A DNA stretch of 64,000 nt from positions 70,328,629 through 70,392,628 of the forward strand of contig CM076262.1 of the NCBI GenBank assembly GCA_038380795.1, given 5' to 3'. Numbering within the stretch: the stretch's first letter is position 1; each line of letters begins with the position of its first letter. This DNA is from Pyrocephalus nanus. Its lineage: Eukaryota > Chordata > Aves > Passeriformes > Tyrannidae. Both the position numbers and the translations under genes were made by a program. Below the pieces are notes generated by a model. The model saw nothing but the letters and a program-made list of their open reading frames with translations, did not search any database and was not told where the DNA came from. Shown here piece after piece: positions 1 to 28,959 of the stretch.

Positions 1-3000
1 GATCACACTGCATATGTTCCACATCAAATAAAGCACAATGTACAAAATGTGCATGTTTCAGTTTACACTATACAAAAATAGTTAAAATACATTCCAGGTA
101 AACATATTACATTAAGAAGTCATTCTAGTAAGAAGTTGGCACTCAAGAGGAAAAAGCAGAAGTATTTTCAACATGAAAACACAAGACAGTGGAATAAAGA
201 AATGTTAGGAAAGATTTACCATCTATGTAGCTTTATGTAAACTTGAGACAAAATGATTTGTTTTACAGTTTGATGGTCTTTGAAGGTAATAATTGTATTG
301 CTTCATAGTACAGACAAGAGCAGAAGATTGTGTGTGTCAGTATTTACCCACTGCAGAGATCCTGTTACTGTGACCAAGTCCACACTTCTCAGTTAGCAAA
401 AAAAAAAAAAACAAAAAAAAAGTTTAGGGCAACGAAACTGGTCAGAAGAATTGAGTTTGGAGCAAACCAACGATGCAGGTGTTCAGCAGGGTCACATAAA
501 GCTGCTGTAAGAAGTAAGAAGTACTCCCTGACACGTGACAATTCCACGGGTGAACGTGGTCAGTGACTCACAGGCTCGTTCAGTAGTTGCTCTCAGGACA
601 GACAAGCACCCAGGGATGTTCTGGGAAAGCATGGGGGGTTGGTTGTGGGCTTTTTTTTTTTTTTTTTTAGTAAATAAAGGCTAATCTGAATGGATTTTGT
701 ACTAATTTAATCAGACTGGCAGCTACAGATCACATTTGCTGAAAAAAAAACCCAACACTAGCTTATATATAGCTTTATAGTAGAGCTATATAAATCCACA
801 TTCGATGAATAAGACATTTCAGCTACAATTTCCTAAGAGTTTTTGGTTAAATGAACGTCAGAATTTTAGACCAGCCCTAATTTTACATGCAGTGTGACTC
901 AGTTACCAAAATTAAAGCAACCCTAACATTACTTCCATTTGCTCAAGGCATACTATCAACTTTTGCTACGTTCTTCATGTATAGTCAAGAGTGCCTAAAA
1001 TGTGCAAATAACTGTCTCCTCCAACACATTTTTACCCTGGAAGCGCTGAAACACTTTGTGGCATCAAGAATCCGTTCTTATTGGTCCTTACAGTACAACA
1101 TTAGGTTCTCCTGTTGCTGTTTTTCAGAATATTTCATTATCTACGTTTCACATCGAAGCTGAAAGGATGGAAGGGGGCTTCGGGTTTTGGTGAAGGGTGG
1201 GGGGGAAACCACGATTTCCCTCAGCCACATGGAAATTAAAGAACACACAGGATGTGTTCCCTGCCAGCTTTGCAGCTCTCCACCTCCAACAGTCACTCTG
1301 GGAATTTTTTTATTTTTTTTTTGTAGAAGCAAAATAATACTTTTCTCAGGCAGCTGCACCTTTGGCATCACACAAATGGTCCGAGTTACACAGTGCAATT
1401 TTTACATACCTGTGTAAAACTGCCATGGAATTGTTTAGGTGTACCTTAGGGCAATGCTGCTCTTCCCTGTTCCCAGCTTTCCAGTCCAGTGTCCTGAACT
1501 AGAGCCACATCTTCAGATGTTCCTCTGCAGCTGAGTTTGGCTACTATGAAGAAGTGAACCTTCAGGGACCAAAGCTCTAATGGAACAAACTCCACATTTA
1601 CAGCGAGACAACAGGAACTGGCAACACTGGGACTACTGGCTCGTACTTCAGTGCAGAATAACTAGGCTACTGCAGTACCAAAAAGTGAAAGCTCCTACAA
1701 AAATCCTTGCATTAATTCCAATCAGAAAACAAAACAAAACAAAACAAAAATAAAAAAGGAGGGGAAGGGAAAACAAAATCACAAGAGAACTTAATCACAG
1801 AGAAAGACAACATTAAAATCTTGGCCTAGCTTCATGATAGACACTGGAATGCCACTCACCAACCATTAAATCTGTGCAACAAAACTAGTACTTCACAGAC
1901 ATCACACAAACAACACTGACTCTGGAAACCATGCTGACAGTTTGTGCAAATTCCACACCATTTCCATGGAATAGTGGATTCCCAAATTATTTGCATGAAG
2001 CAGCTAAATTCAACTCATTCATTCACTCATTTGATGTTACTAGAATTTAAGATTTCTCCCCTATTTTACACAAAACTTGGGCATCTGGAAATATTTAATG
2101 CCACTCTTGGGGGGGGTGGGGGAAGAATGGTTTTACTCCACTATATAATTTAGGATTAATTCTGATTTAATTCTTATGGTAAATTCTGGGTCCATGTATG
2201 AATTAACCAAAGAATTTAAATCAATTTATCTGTTAAGGCTTTTTTTGTATTTCCTAGAGACACTAAGGGTGAAATCCTGCACCTACAGAACAAAGCTACT
2301 TAAAGGTTTGACACTGGGGGGGATTTCACCTCGGTCTTCAGACACAAAAAGTCAGTGAAGGTCTTAAAGCAATGCATTAACAATAGCAAATCAACCTAAT
2401 TAGAACTTTTACTTTTTCCATTGCCAGATGTGCATTGTTGTCTTTTTTTTTCATTTTTCTTTTTTTTTTTTTTTTTTTTTTTAGAAAAAATAGAGTCTTT
2501 AAGGAGTGACTGTGACAAATTGCAGTGAAACTTTTTTTTTTTTCTGAAAGTTTTTATCTTTACATTCATTTAAGTTGATCTGAAATGCTACAAGACTAGA
2601 TGCCTAGAAGCAAAATCTACAGGAAGACTATAAAGGCTTCTGGTCTCTATTGCAATAATCAGTCTAAAGGAAAGGAAAGGCTGAAATGAGAGTCTCTTTT
2701 GCTAACTAGTCCTTTTTCCCAACCGGATTTACAAACCCAAAAAATTTATAGGGGATGTTAGAACGTGTAGAGCATCACTTCATTGTTTGCTTTGCACACA
2801 GAAGTTCACAATCAGTAAGAAAAATAGGAAGTTAGCAACTGTGCATGCACCAAAGAGTCCTAAGACAGTTCTCAGGTTTTTGTGTGTGGTTTTTAATGTT
2901 TCTTTTCTGGTTTTTTGTTTGTTTGTTTTTTTCACAGGCATTGCTAGTTCAAGAACCAACAGTCAAAGAATACTGGCACTTTTAAGAGGAATGAAGGTTC

Positions 3001-3136
3001 CACTGTCATTTAAAACAAGCATTCAGGTAAAGCTAACAGGATCATGAAGCAGAAAGTAAAGTAATGCTAAAACAAATGCTAATAATTTAGTGTAATGTAC
3101 AAAATTACTTCAGTACTTCTTAAGGATAAATTGTAT
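1..3136 (-). other. KRAS: KRAS 3'UTR (5' part; continues past the window edge)
   Basis: This AT-rich sequence follows the KRAS4B stop codon on the same strand with no recognisable gene. Human KRAS has a 3'UTR of several kilobases, so an uninterrupted 3.1 kb here is expected. The minus strand contains poly(A)-type runs (T tracts on the plus strand at 651-668 and 2460-2482) and one AATAAA hexamer at 1309-1314 embedded in an A-rich run. The true cleavage site is not visible and may lie left of base 1. The short ORFs in this stretch look like chance. Confidence 0.85.
1309..1314 (-). promoter_or_regulatory. Possible internal poly(A) signal AATAAA in KRAS 3'UTR
   Basis: The plus strand reads TTTATT, so the transcript reads AATAAA. 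It lies in an A-rich run about 1.8 kb after the KRAS4B stop and could serve a shorter 3'UTR form. Runs of A make chance matches likely. Confidence 0.25.
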
Positions 3137-20275
<17,139 letters not shown>

Positions 20276-20424
20276 TTTTTTAGCAGACCTGACGACAAAG
20301 AAACCAACATTAAAGCAGAGCCGGGCTCCCACTAACGAGGATGCTGCCGGTGCGTTCTCATCCAGCCTCGCGTTCCTCCCACTATTTACACCGGGAAGCA
20401 GCTCCCTCCCTGGAAGACAAGACG

Positions 20425-20461
<37 letters not shown>
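20425..20461. repeat. 37-base poly(A) homopolymer in KRAS intron 1
   Basis: A perfect A run on the plus strand, so poly(T) in the KRAS transcript. No CR1 or processed pseudogene abuts it. Confidence 0.97.
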
Positions 20462-20464
<3 letters not shown>

Positions 20465-20562
20465 GGGATGAGGGAATTCTCCAACGTTATGTATACAGGG
20501 AGTGCAGCGCGGGCGCTCGGCTGGGAGGCAGCGATTACAAAGGGATTAAACCCCCCCACACG

Positions 20563-20695
20563 CACACTAAATAAGTAAAAAATACACTAAATAAGTAAAA
20601 AAAATAGCAATTGAGTAAAAAATACACCAAATGAATTAAAATAATACACCAAACGAGCAGAAAATACACTATATAAGTTAAAAAACACACTAAAT
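20563..20695. repeat. Degenerate ~20-bp AT-rich tandem repeat, KRAS intron 1
   Basis: About six imperfect units of the form TACACTAAATAAGTAAAAAA, with unit lengths of 18-22 bp, run next to each other and end before TTCTGGG. Confidence 0.85.
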
Positions 20696-21370
20696 TCTGG
20701 GAAAGGTCGAGGAGTATCCCGTGCCGGGGATAAATCGGTGCAAGGGTTTGGTTCCCCCCCCCCCGGCGGCTCCGGGAGCCCGCCCGGGTTTTTAAGGAGC
20801 GTCCCGGAGCCCCTCGGGATGAGGCTCCCGGCCGGGAATGCGCCTCCTGCGCCGGGATAAGGGGCAGAGAGAGCACGGCTCGATGCCGGCGGCTCCCCCC
20901 GCACACTTCAGGGCGGTGTTCCCTCGTAATTCCCGATTCCCGGGCTCGCCCAGCGGCGGGACCCCCGCGGCGACCCCCGCCCGAACTTTCCGGCTCGGAG
21001 GATTTGGGAAAAAAGGGAGGTGTGGGGGGGAATGTATATATTTATCGATATAAATATAGGAAGGATAAAGGAGGGGTGGAAGGGGGGGATCGGCTCGGCG
21101 TGGCCACCGGGTCCCGCAGGGCGTTGGCCACCTGTCCCCTCCCGCCGGGAAGCACCGGGAATGCGGCTCCGGGGGATGCCGGCCAAGGGTGGTGGCGGGG
21201 GGGGAGAGCGGGGCAGGGCGAAGGAGAGGGACGGCAGGAGGAAAGGAAGGGAAGGGGGGGTGAGAGGAGGGGGCTGCGCTTCCTCGGAGGGGAAAGCGGC
21301 GAAGGAAAGGAGGAAGGGAGAGGGTCGCCGCGGCTCGGCTCGGCTCTGCGCGGCGGGGGTGAGGCGGTAC

Positions 21371-21540
21371 CTGTGTGGCGGTGCCGCGGGAGCTGCCGGA
21401 GCCCGCCGTGGCCGCCCGGCGCCCCTTCCCCCGCTGTTCCCCCGCTGTGCCTTCCCGCTCCGCGCCCCTTCCCGTCCCTTCCCGTCCCGGTGCGAAATGG
21501 CGGGGGACGGGCAGGGCTGGGCGGCGCTGCCCGCCGAGCC
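21371..21540 (-). other. KRAS: KRAS non-coding exon 1 (5'UTR); right end approximate
   Basis: A donor CACACAG|GTACCG sits at 21371/21370. About 120 nt upstream on the transcript, the sequence CCCCCGCCATTTCG (around 21485-21505) matches the distinctive stretch I recall from human KRAS exon 1, which anchors the call. Exon 1 joins exon 2 at 20288. The transcription start is not defined by the sequence, so the right boundary is a guess within the CpG island. No ATG was seen in the exon between the anchor and the donor. Confidence 0.8.
21465..21488 (-). other. Predicted G-quadruplex motif in KRAS exon 1
   Basis: On the transcribed sense the plus-strand CCC runs read as at least four GGG tracts separated by 2-nt loops (AC, AA, AC, AA), a very compact G4 pattern. 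More G tracts follow immediately. It lies in the 5'UTR, so it could act in DNA or in RNA. Confidence 0.6.
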
Positions 21541-21680
21541 GAGCGCCGAGCCACCGATGGGCGCCCCGCGATCGATGCGCTCCGCGCTCCCCCGCCCCCT
21601 GGCCGCGGCGGCTCCTCCCTCCCCTCCCCCGGAGACCGCGGGTTCGAGACCGCCCCGGGACACTTCGGTGTGCAGTGTGG
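21500..21680 (-). promoter_or_regulatory. KRAS: KRAS core promoter region
   Basis: GC-rich, CpG-dense sequence immediately upstream of exon 1. It has a GC-box (GGGGGCGGGG on the minus strand, around 21591-21602) and no TATA box, as expected for the housekeeping-type KRAS promoter. The edges are approximate. A CR1 element begins about 65 bp beyond the right edge. Confidence 0.7.
21592..21605 (-). promoter_or_regulatory. CTCF-like motif at KRAS promoter
   Basis: The minus strand reads CGGCCAGGGGGCGG. The core from position 4 fits the common CTCF consensus, but the first three bases fit poorly, and GC-rich promoters give chance matches. Confidence 0.35.
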
Positions 21681-21744
21681 GATCCTCGGGATGAGACACA
21701 CACGGACATCCCGGAGCGGATCCAGCGGACGAGGATGATGAAGG

Positions 21745-22077
21745 GAGAGGAAAGGACGTTCAGCCTCGAGAGGAGACCTCACCCCTGTGTGTCAGTGTCT
21801 GCAGAGGATGGCCCAGGCTCTGCTCTGGAGTGCCCAGGAATGGCACAAGAGGAACGGGCAGGAACCGATGCCCAATAAGTTCCACCTGAACACGAGGAAG
21901 AACTTCTGACCGAGCACTAGAACAGATTGCCCGAAGAGGGTGAGGAGTCTCCCCCACTGAGGGTGTTCCAGAACCATCTGGACACAACCCTGTGCTCTGG
22001 GATGACCCTGCTGGAGCAGGGAAGCCGAACCAGACGACCCATTTATGGTCCCTTCCAACATGCCCTGTCCTGTGATT
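21745..22077 (+). mobile_element. CR1 LINE 3' end just upstream of KRAS promoter
   Basis: Contains GAACACGAGGAAGAACTTCT, AACAGATTGCCCGAAGAGGG, a GAACCATCTGGACACAACCC block and the terminal GGTCCCTTCCAACATGCCC with a GTGATTCC-type end. It is a CR1 subfamily of the longer 3' type, diverged, and faces away from KRAS. Confidence 0.85.
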
Positions 22078-22659
22078 CCATGGGGCGGGATTCCTCAGTC
22101 CCTTCCATCCTGTGGTTCCATGGGGCGGCAGGACATGGCTTCAGGCCCAGGGAAGAGTTCAGAGGCACCGTGAGGGAAGGGTTGTCCGGGAAGTGCTGCT
22201 CGAGGGCAGTGAAGGGAAATAAGGACAATTCCAGCGTTTCCTCGTCGTTTCCCCCTTCCCTTGCTGCCGGTGGGGACCCCAGAGAGGAAGAGGCATAAAA
22301 GCTGCCGTAGGATTCAGGATCACCTCATCCTTAGGGGATGTGTGGGCTGCCCAGCCAGGGCAGGTGTGAGGCAGCACCTGGCCACACGTTTAAGAAAGCA
22401 ATTTAATCTGTAGCCAAGCACGAAAATGTCAGCAGAGGCCTTGTGGAACTGCCGTGAAACTTAAAAAACCAATAAAATAAATAAAATAAAATGGGACGTT
22501 TCAGTGTTAGCTCTGAATAAAAGTTAATAAACACAGAGGGGTGGGGGGAGAGGGGGTTGGAAGTGAGTTAACAGACACATAGTGAACTGTGTCCTCTCGC
22601 TAAAAGACCAAAACCACAATTCCAGTTAATTGGACTATGGAACTACACAGAAAAAGAAA

Positions 22660-22796
22660 GTACCTTAAAGATCATCCAATTCTGCTCCCCTGTCATGGAT
22701 TGGGACACATTCCACAGAGCCCCGTCCAACCTGGCCTTGGAAACTTCCAGGGATGGGGCAGCCACAGCTTCTCTGGCCAACCTGTGCCAGGGTCTA
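22660..22796 (-). mobile_element. CR1 LINE 3' fragment
   Basis: Recognised from ACCTTAAAGATCATCC, CCGTCCAACCTGGCCTTGG and GGGGCAGCCACAGCTTCTCT. The copy has internal deletions. Confidence 0.88.
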
Positions 22797-23496
22797 AATA
22801 TGAACTCTTCAAGGGCCAGTTATAATGTACATATAGATATATGTACATAAATACATACCTGTGTTGCACCCTGAGCACTAAGATTTTTTTGAAACACGTC
22901 CCCCGGTCTCAGACAAAGGTAGCAAACCTTATTCCTCACAAAGCTAACTCCAAGGGTGACTCCCGAGATGCCAGCTGGCTTACGCAATTTGGCCGCTTTC
23001 TCCTTCCCCCTTTAAACTGGGAATTTGAAGATAAATACGCTAGACAAATTCAAAGATAAATACGTTGTGTCTGTGCATCTGGCGTGTGAGAGTTTTAATT
23101 TAAAAGGCTGCAACAGCGTGTGACGACTTCCAGCTTCTTTCCCTCTCAGGATGTGTCTGAGGGGATCTGCTTTTGGGGCACAGCCAGCAGAGCACCGCAG
23201 GCATCCACCCTCTGGGACTTAGGAAGCGTGTTGCCTGGGATTAATTCACGTTCCCAAGCCAAAGCCCCTGTGGTGGTGTTCTGCACTGCTCCCCAGTGAC
23301 AAGGTGTTAAGAGCTGGATGGAAAACAAGCACATCTTTGAGGTGTTGCGCCGAAAATGGTGTCGCTTCAGGCAGAGAATGCAAAGGATCAGACGAGCTTT
23401 TCCTTGTGTTCTTGAAATGAGTCTTTTCTGTCACTGAAACCAGTGACACAAGTCCCGTGGATTCCTCTGGGAGCCTCTGTTTCAACCTCCTTTCAA

Positions 23497-23552
23497 CTAG
23501 AAGAGGTTGCTCAGAGCCCCGTCCAACCTGGCCTTCAACACTTCCAGGGATG
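23497..23552 (-). mobile_element. CR1 LINE remnant, very short
   Basis: Only the block GAGGTTGCTCAGAGCCCCGT with CAACCTGGCCTTCAACACTT is left. Confidence 0.75.
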
Positions 23553-26500
23553 AGAAACTCTTTGTGAGCCCCATTTTGCCCCTATCAGGGATTTAGGTGT
23601 TGGTAACCTGGTCATTTTTGTGTTACAGGTTGTTAGGTTGTTTCCCAGCAGCCTCAACAAAAAACCCTCACAAAAATCCATGTGACAGAGTAACACGAAA
23701 TCATCTTGCAAATCAGGGTTATTAGATAAGCTGCCTCACATGAGCAGATGCACAAACCACAAGTCAGACTTGCTTTCAAAGTAGCCCGGTGCTGAAACCA
23801 CAAGCCTGGGATGTGGGAAACCCTGAACCCACACAGCCACAGCTGGGATCAGAAGAGCATCCAGAGAGGAGCTGCCGCTGGCAGAACCTTCTCCATGAAA
23901 ATTTCAGGTCCCAGTGACAGCTTGGACTGTTGTACCTCCACATGATCTCAGCAAAAGGTGCAAACAATCCTTTTGCAAATCGCGTGGAGGGAAAATGAAT
24001 TGTTGGGATTCCAGAAAAAAGCAGAATGCAAAGAGTAACTTTAAAAAAAAAAAAAAATTATTTTTTGTCCACATATTTGTTTCTAAGTATCTATTATGAA
24101 ATTGCTGTTTGCTTTAATTAAATTTCATTCAGAAATACCTTCTCGTGACCACTTGTGGAGCGGTTCGAAAACAAGATCAAATAAATGAGCTGATCAAAAA
24201 CATTAAGTCCCAGCCTGTAAACTGCATTGATATGAAAGATGGTGAAAGTCAGCACAAGTCATGCAAAACCTCTAAGATTTGGTGGAATTTTTGTTCTGGG
24301 AGTTACTCACTTCATTTTGTTAATTGTTGCTTCGGTACAATTTGCACAGAGAATTCTGAACATGTGCAGAGACCATGCACATCCTCAAATCCCAGAACAC
24401 TTTAGTGTTCCAGAGCTAAATACTTTTGTTAAGTTAAAAGCCTATTTGTCAGTTCAAAGGATTCTTCACATTGGCATTAAAATATTCCAGGCCCAGTCCT
24501 CTGGATCCTCCATGGATATGGATCATTGAGGGCAAATCACCAGTCAGAGGCCCTTATTCCAACAAGATGCCTCTCTTATGATATCAAGCCAAGTATAATC
24601 CCATCAGCCACATTTACACCACTCAGATTTGCCCATTCCTAAACACTGTACAATAAATTCAGTGACAGTTTCACTTTGAGAATATATGAGCATTCACCAC
24701 CCATCTAGGGGGAGGGAGGGCAGGGAGGAAATGTAAAATTCAGCTCCAGCCTCAGGATAAATAGTAAGTTTTCCCTGTTAACTGAAAGTATCAGACAAGC
24801 TGGGACAGGAGTTAGTTTTCCTGTGGCTTCTCCTGGCACTGAACTCTATGCAAAGCAGATGCAAAGCCAGTGCAGTGCTGGTACAGGAAGGTAAGTGGGT
24901 TTGTGCAGCTTCAGCTCTGTCTGCTGTGAATTAGGAATGTTAGTAAAGGGAATTTTTCTGTCACACAGAGATAGGCCAAGGGACACGGAGCAGAAAGGCC
25001 AGTAGTGGTGTCAGACAGGCACCAGTATGGATTCAATCACACAGTGATACCTCAGTGGTTTTAGCCTGAGGTCATTTGGGAGGTGCCAACCTTCAGGTTT
25101 TACCTTTGCCTCTTCTCCTTCCAGTAAAATTAAGACTTTTAAGGATCTCCTGCCAACTTTGTCACGCCACCCTATTGTTAAGATCACCTACAGAAGATTT
25201 TTCATTTTAAGTCCTATCTAGAGCAGTACAAATGTGCTTACAAATTTTTGCCTGCTGACGCAGCAGGGTACAGTTATATTCCCCAAGACTTTTAGCTCAC
25301 TACACTCTACTCCAAACAGCACAAGGTGAACTTAACTACATAAATGTTTGCATCTGTAGATAAATTATCTATATATGCAATTTTGAATACGCAAGTTGAT
25401 ATTCTATTATACTATATTATGTTATTACAGCTCTCATGGGGTGGTAATTTTTTGTACCTATCCTGTAGTGGTATGGAGCTCCAGTAATATTACATGTATA
25501 GACTGAAGTTTAACATAGCTCAGGTCACACAGAACATGAGGCTCAACACTAAGTGTTAACACGTTTTGCCCCATCGCTGCAAATCTCTTTGATGGACCCC
25601 CAAAAAATCCACAAGCCTAAACAAAAAATTACATTTCAAATGCTCAGCTATATAAAGCACAAGTCTAGGTCCTGCTTCTTTGTCTTCAGTGGCAACTTGG
25701 GTGTCCACTACCCACTTTGAGCACAATAATATCACAAGGTCCTGCAAACATTCCTTTTTTTTTTTTTTTTTTGTATGTAGGCACTAAGTGAACATGGTTA
25801 ATGTATTTTTCTGCAATAACAACATTAAATTTGGCTCGAAAGTAACATGCTAAGATACACCACATTACTGGCATTTGTAAATGGTTTGACTTTGGTTTAA
25901 TTCAGCTGTCTCTGACTATTTGAATATAGTTCTTTACTAAAAATGGGGTGGGGAGAGAGGAGCAGTTCAACTGTGAACTCTTCTTTAGAAAACTGGATGA
26001 TTTTGCCATCCCACTACTGTCATCTGGCATTAATTATCATAGCATCTCTCTAATTACATTGTCAGCATCCAGCCACTAAATTAAAATACAAAGAGAATTG
26101 TGAAAATTTCCCAGTTTAACTTCGGCGTTTCTTTTAAAGCATAATTTTCCAAGTTCTGTGTATGTAGGAAATCATCCAAAGCCCACTGAAGTTAATGTGC
26201 TTATTCCAACTGGGCCCAGAAATGTTTGGAAAAATGAGTGGGGTGTCCAAATTGCCTCTCTGACCCAAGTGCTTTGATGCCTCATTTTTTATTATTGGCA
26301 CCAGCACCCAAAACTGAGTGTGCAACCCTGGAGACCTCGTGAAGATCTTTCAGGTGAATCCTGTGAAATCTGCTCCTGGGAATGGCAGTTCTGCCACTTA
26401 TTTAAGCCACATCAGCGTTGCCTCCCCTCCAGCATCACAGCCCTCCACACATATCCCTTGGCATGATTAAAATCTTTGAGATCTACCTGATTTCTAGCTC

Positions 26501-26656
26501 ACTAAGAGAGTTTAGTAAAACCACACATATCCCTGAGAAGATCAGAAACACGTGGAAAAATATTAAAATGGTGCATAAAGAGAAAAAAAAAATATATTTT
26601 CTTTCCAGGACAGCTAGTCTTTTGCTGCTGACTTTTTAATTCAAGGGAAAAAAGGG

Positions 26657-26696
<40 letters not shown>
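26657..26696. repeat. 40-base poly(A) tract
   Basis: A perfect A run preceded by further A-rich DNA. No source element was recognised on either side. Confidence 0.97.
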
Positions 26697-26698
<2 letters not shown>

Positions 26699-28286
26699 TG
26701 CTGTCAGCACTTTGGAAACAACGTTCCTTTTTCTACCTCAACAGTCCTTTGCCTATTTTGCCTAGACCTGTTAAGCTGAGCACGTTGCTACAGCTCAGGA
26801 CAAGGATGAAGAGATAATATTTTTTCAAGGAAATAAAAAGCATTCCAGCAGCAGTAGCAGTTCACATTCGCCTTGGACAGGATGTATTTCCCCAGCTCCC
26901 CTGGGAAACTGGAAGCAGGATCCCAGGGCAGCCCTTCTCACAAACTGCTGTGCTCGGGCATCAGCTCTTTGGGGAATATGAACCACACTGGGAGGCTCAG
27001 CCACAGGAGATGCTGGACAACTGGCAGATTTAGGGAAGGCTGGAAGGCCTCAGTGATGATGCACAGACCCCTCAGAGCCTGGAGCCTGAAAAGCCAAGGC
27101 ACCCAGCTCAGGTTCGGAGCAAAGGAGAGGGCAAGCAAGGAGTTTAAATTGAATTCACCGGTTTCGCACAGGAAAACTCTGGTTGGCAAATCCCTGCTTC
27201 TCCATCGGGGCCATCGGGATGAAGCTGTTTGCCCCAAAGGATGAAATATGGCCTATGGAATGGTATTTTGGCCCATCCCTCCAGAGCTGGACTGGACTGT
27301 GCCCTGTGATTTCTGCATTCATGCACTCCAGTGCCAGAACCTGTGTGGGCAGGGAACATTTACAGGGCCACTAAATGGGATGGGTGGAGTTTTATACAGG
27401 GAGAGGGGCAAGCCCATGCCCCCATTCCCAGGAATGAAGCACTTTAAACACTTCTGGTCTCTGAGCACATTATTCTGTGGACAGAAAACCAAGCTTGAAG
27501 TTTTGGAACTGAAATGATAGAGTGGCCCGAGGCAGAGGTGGCTCTGATGGGAGACAGGGACGTGTGACTGGGACAAAACCTCTGGTGAGCTGAACTGTCC
27601 CTTCCCATTGCTGCCCAGGCATGGGGAGGACCAGGACAGTGTTTGCCACTGCTGGGAATGGCCAATCCCAACCAGATTAGTCATCTGCATCCCATATAAC
27701 CAAGCTCTTCCTGGGCACAGCAGCTTCCACACGCTGTCAGAGCCATGGGCAAAAAAAAGACGAGTGGTCCTGCCTCTTCCCTTACTGTCCTGCTCTGCTG
27801 CCCTCCCTCCACATCTAGAGCCAGCCTAAATAAATTATGTGTGTTAATAGATGTATTTTACAGCAACCTACAAAGCAAGTCTTTGATGTTAGTTTAGGCC
27901 TTTGGTTGTTACTACGATACGAGAGATAATAACTAAATAAACACAGGAAGAAGCACTGCGTGTCTGCTGCTGCAGCAGCAGCTTGGGTACCTGCTTCCTC
28001 ACACATACCCACCCTCCAGGGCTAGGATTTCACCTTAAGAAAAGGTCACTGTACTCAAGATCAAGAAAAAAAAATTCCCTTTTCATCCCATTTCATTTCT
28101 GGAGATTCCACTGTACATTCAGCAGCTTAAACACACCGAATTATCCTGGAATGGCTGCATCTCATCCAGACTTGAATGAGAATAAATTATAGCAAAATGT
28201 GTCTAATGGGGGTCAGTGTGTGAAACAGCAGGGTACAGCCCTAGGGAATGGATCCAGAAGCACTGCAAGAATCATCACAGGATCTT

Positions 28287-28430
28287 AAAATCATAGAATG
28301 ACTTGGGTTGGAAGGGTCTTTAAAAAAAAATCCAGTTCCGACCCCCCTGCCATGGGCAGGGACACCTTGCACTAGAACAGGTTGCTCAGAGCTCCATCCA
28401 ACCTGGCCTTGGACACTTCCAGGGATGGGG
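28287..28430 (-). mobile_element. CR1 LINE 3' fragment
   Basis: TCATAGAATGACTTGGGTTG, the CCATGGGCAGGGACACCTTG block and CTTGGACACTTCCAGGGATG identify it. It contains an A-run insertion near 28322-28330. Confidence 0.92.
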
Positions 28431-28959
28431 AATGTGAGCACAGCAGGAAGTATTGCTGAGGTGTAACACATACATGCAGAGATGGTTCTAAAAATAATAA
28501 AAAAAACCCCTTCTGTTTAGTCACAACGTTGGGATTTTTAGGACTTCTTGGTCTTGCAGAGGCAGCTGAGCAGATCCTGACACAGAGAACCAAGGAAGGA
28601 AATGGACGTGTTTATTTTGGAGTGTTGGGACCACTGGATCGAAAGCCTATAGGAAAATGGAAAACACGCAGCAGTAATTTATTTCTACAGGGAAGGGGGA
28701 GAAAAGTCAAGGAAATTCCCTCACAGCCTGCTTGGAGACAGGTTTTCAGCTGCTGTAAATCAGGGGCTAGATTTTTAAAATTATTGGAATCAGCTCATGC
28801 CCTGTACCAACAGAAAGCAACACAGCAATGCTGATTTACACTAACAGGTGATTTGGGGCCCTAAAAAGAGTTGGCATTACCAGACTCCTGCATCAGGATA
28901 AGGCCAGGCCTGATCCTAGGATCAGATCCATCTCTCCTCCACAGCAGGTCCCTGTCCCT

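Larger units (their letters stand above)
20289..21370 (-). other. KRAS: KRAS intron 1
   Basis: About 1.1 kb, far shorter than the several-kilobase human intron. It begins in CpG island, then holds a degenerate AT-rich tandem repeat (20563-20695) and a 37-base homopolymer (20425-20461). No gene is seen inside. Confidence 0.8.
20700..21690. promoter_or_regulatory. CpG island over KRAS promoter, exon 1 and part of intron 1
   Basis: CpG dinucleotides are dense and GC is visibly high across this stretch, in contrast to AT-rich DNA on the left and the CR1 element on the right. Long purine/pyrimidine runs (for example 21190-21290) and a C run at about 20753-20764 are included. Long open frames on both strands are a by-product of high GC. 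Confidence 0.85.
22078..28286. other. Intergenic DNA right of KRAS, no gene recognised
   Basis: Apart from two CR1 remnants and the 40-base A tract, this is unique sequence. Some short open frames (for example plus 24239-24529, minus 25747-25556) have protein-like wording but no recognisable family, splice pattern or promoter. Confidence 0.6.

Noticed and set aside
20792..21878. Very long open frames (up to 305 codons) on both strands over the KRAS CpG island
   Set aside because: High GC removes stop codons in all frames. Composition is low-complexity (Arg, Pro, Gly, Ala), and the frames conflict with exon 1 and the intron 1 donor.
24145..24529. Overlapping plus-strand frames with protein-like wording, one with a hydrophobic segment
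   Set aside because: No recognisable family, no clear splice signals, and two overlapping frames compete.
26873..27517. Candidate LMNTD1 lamin-tail exons
   Set aside because: The frames were read for lamin-tail motifs because human LMNTD1 lies upstream of KRAS. No convincing match or splice pattern was found.
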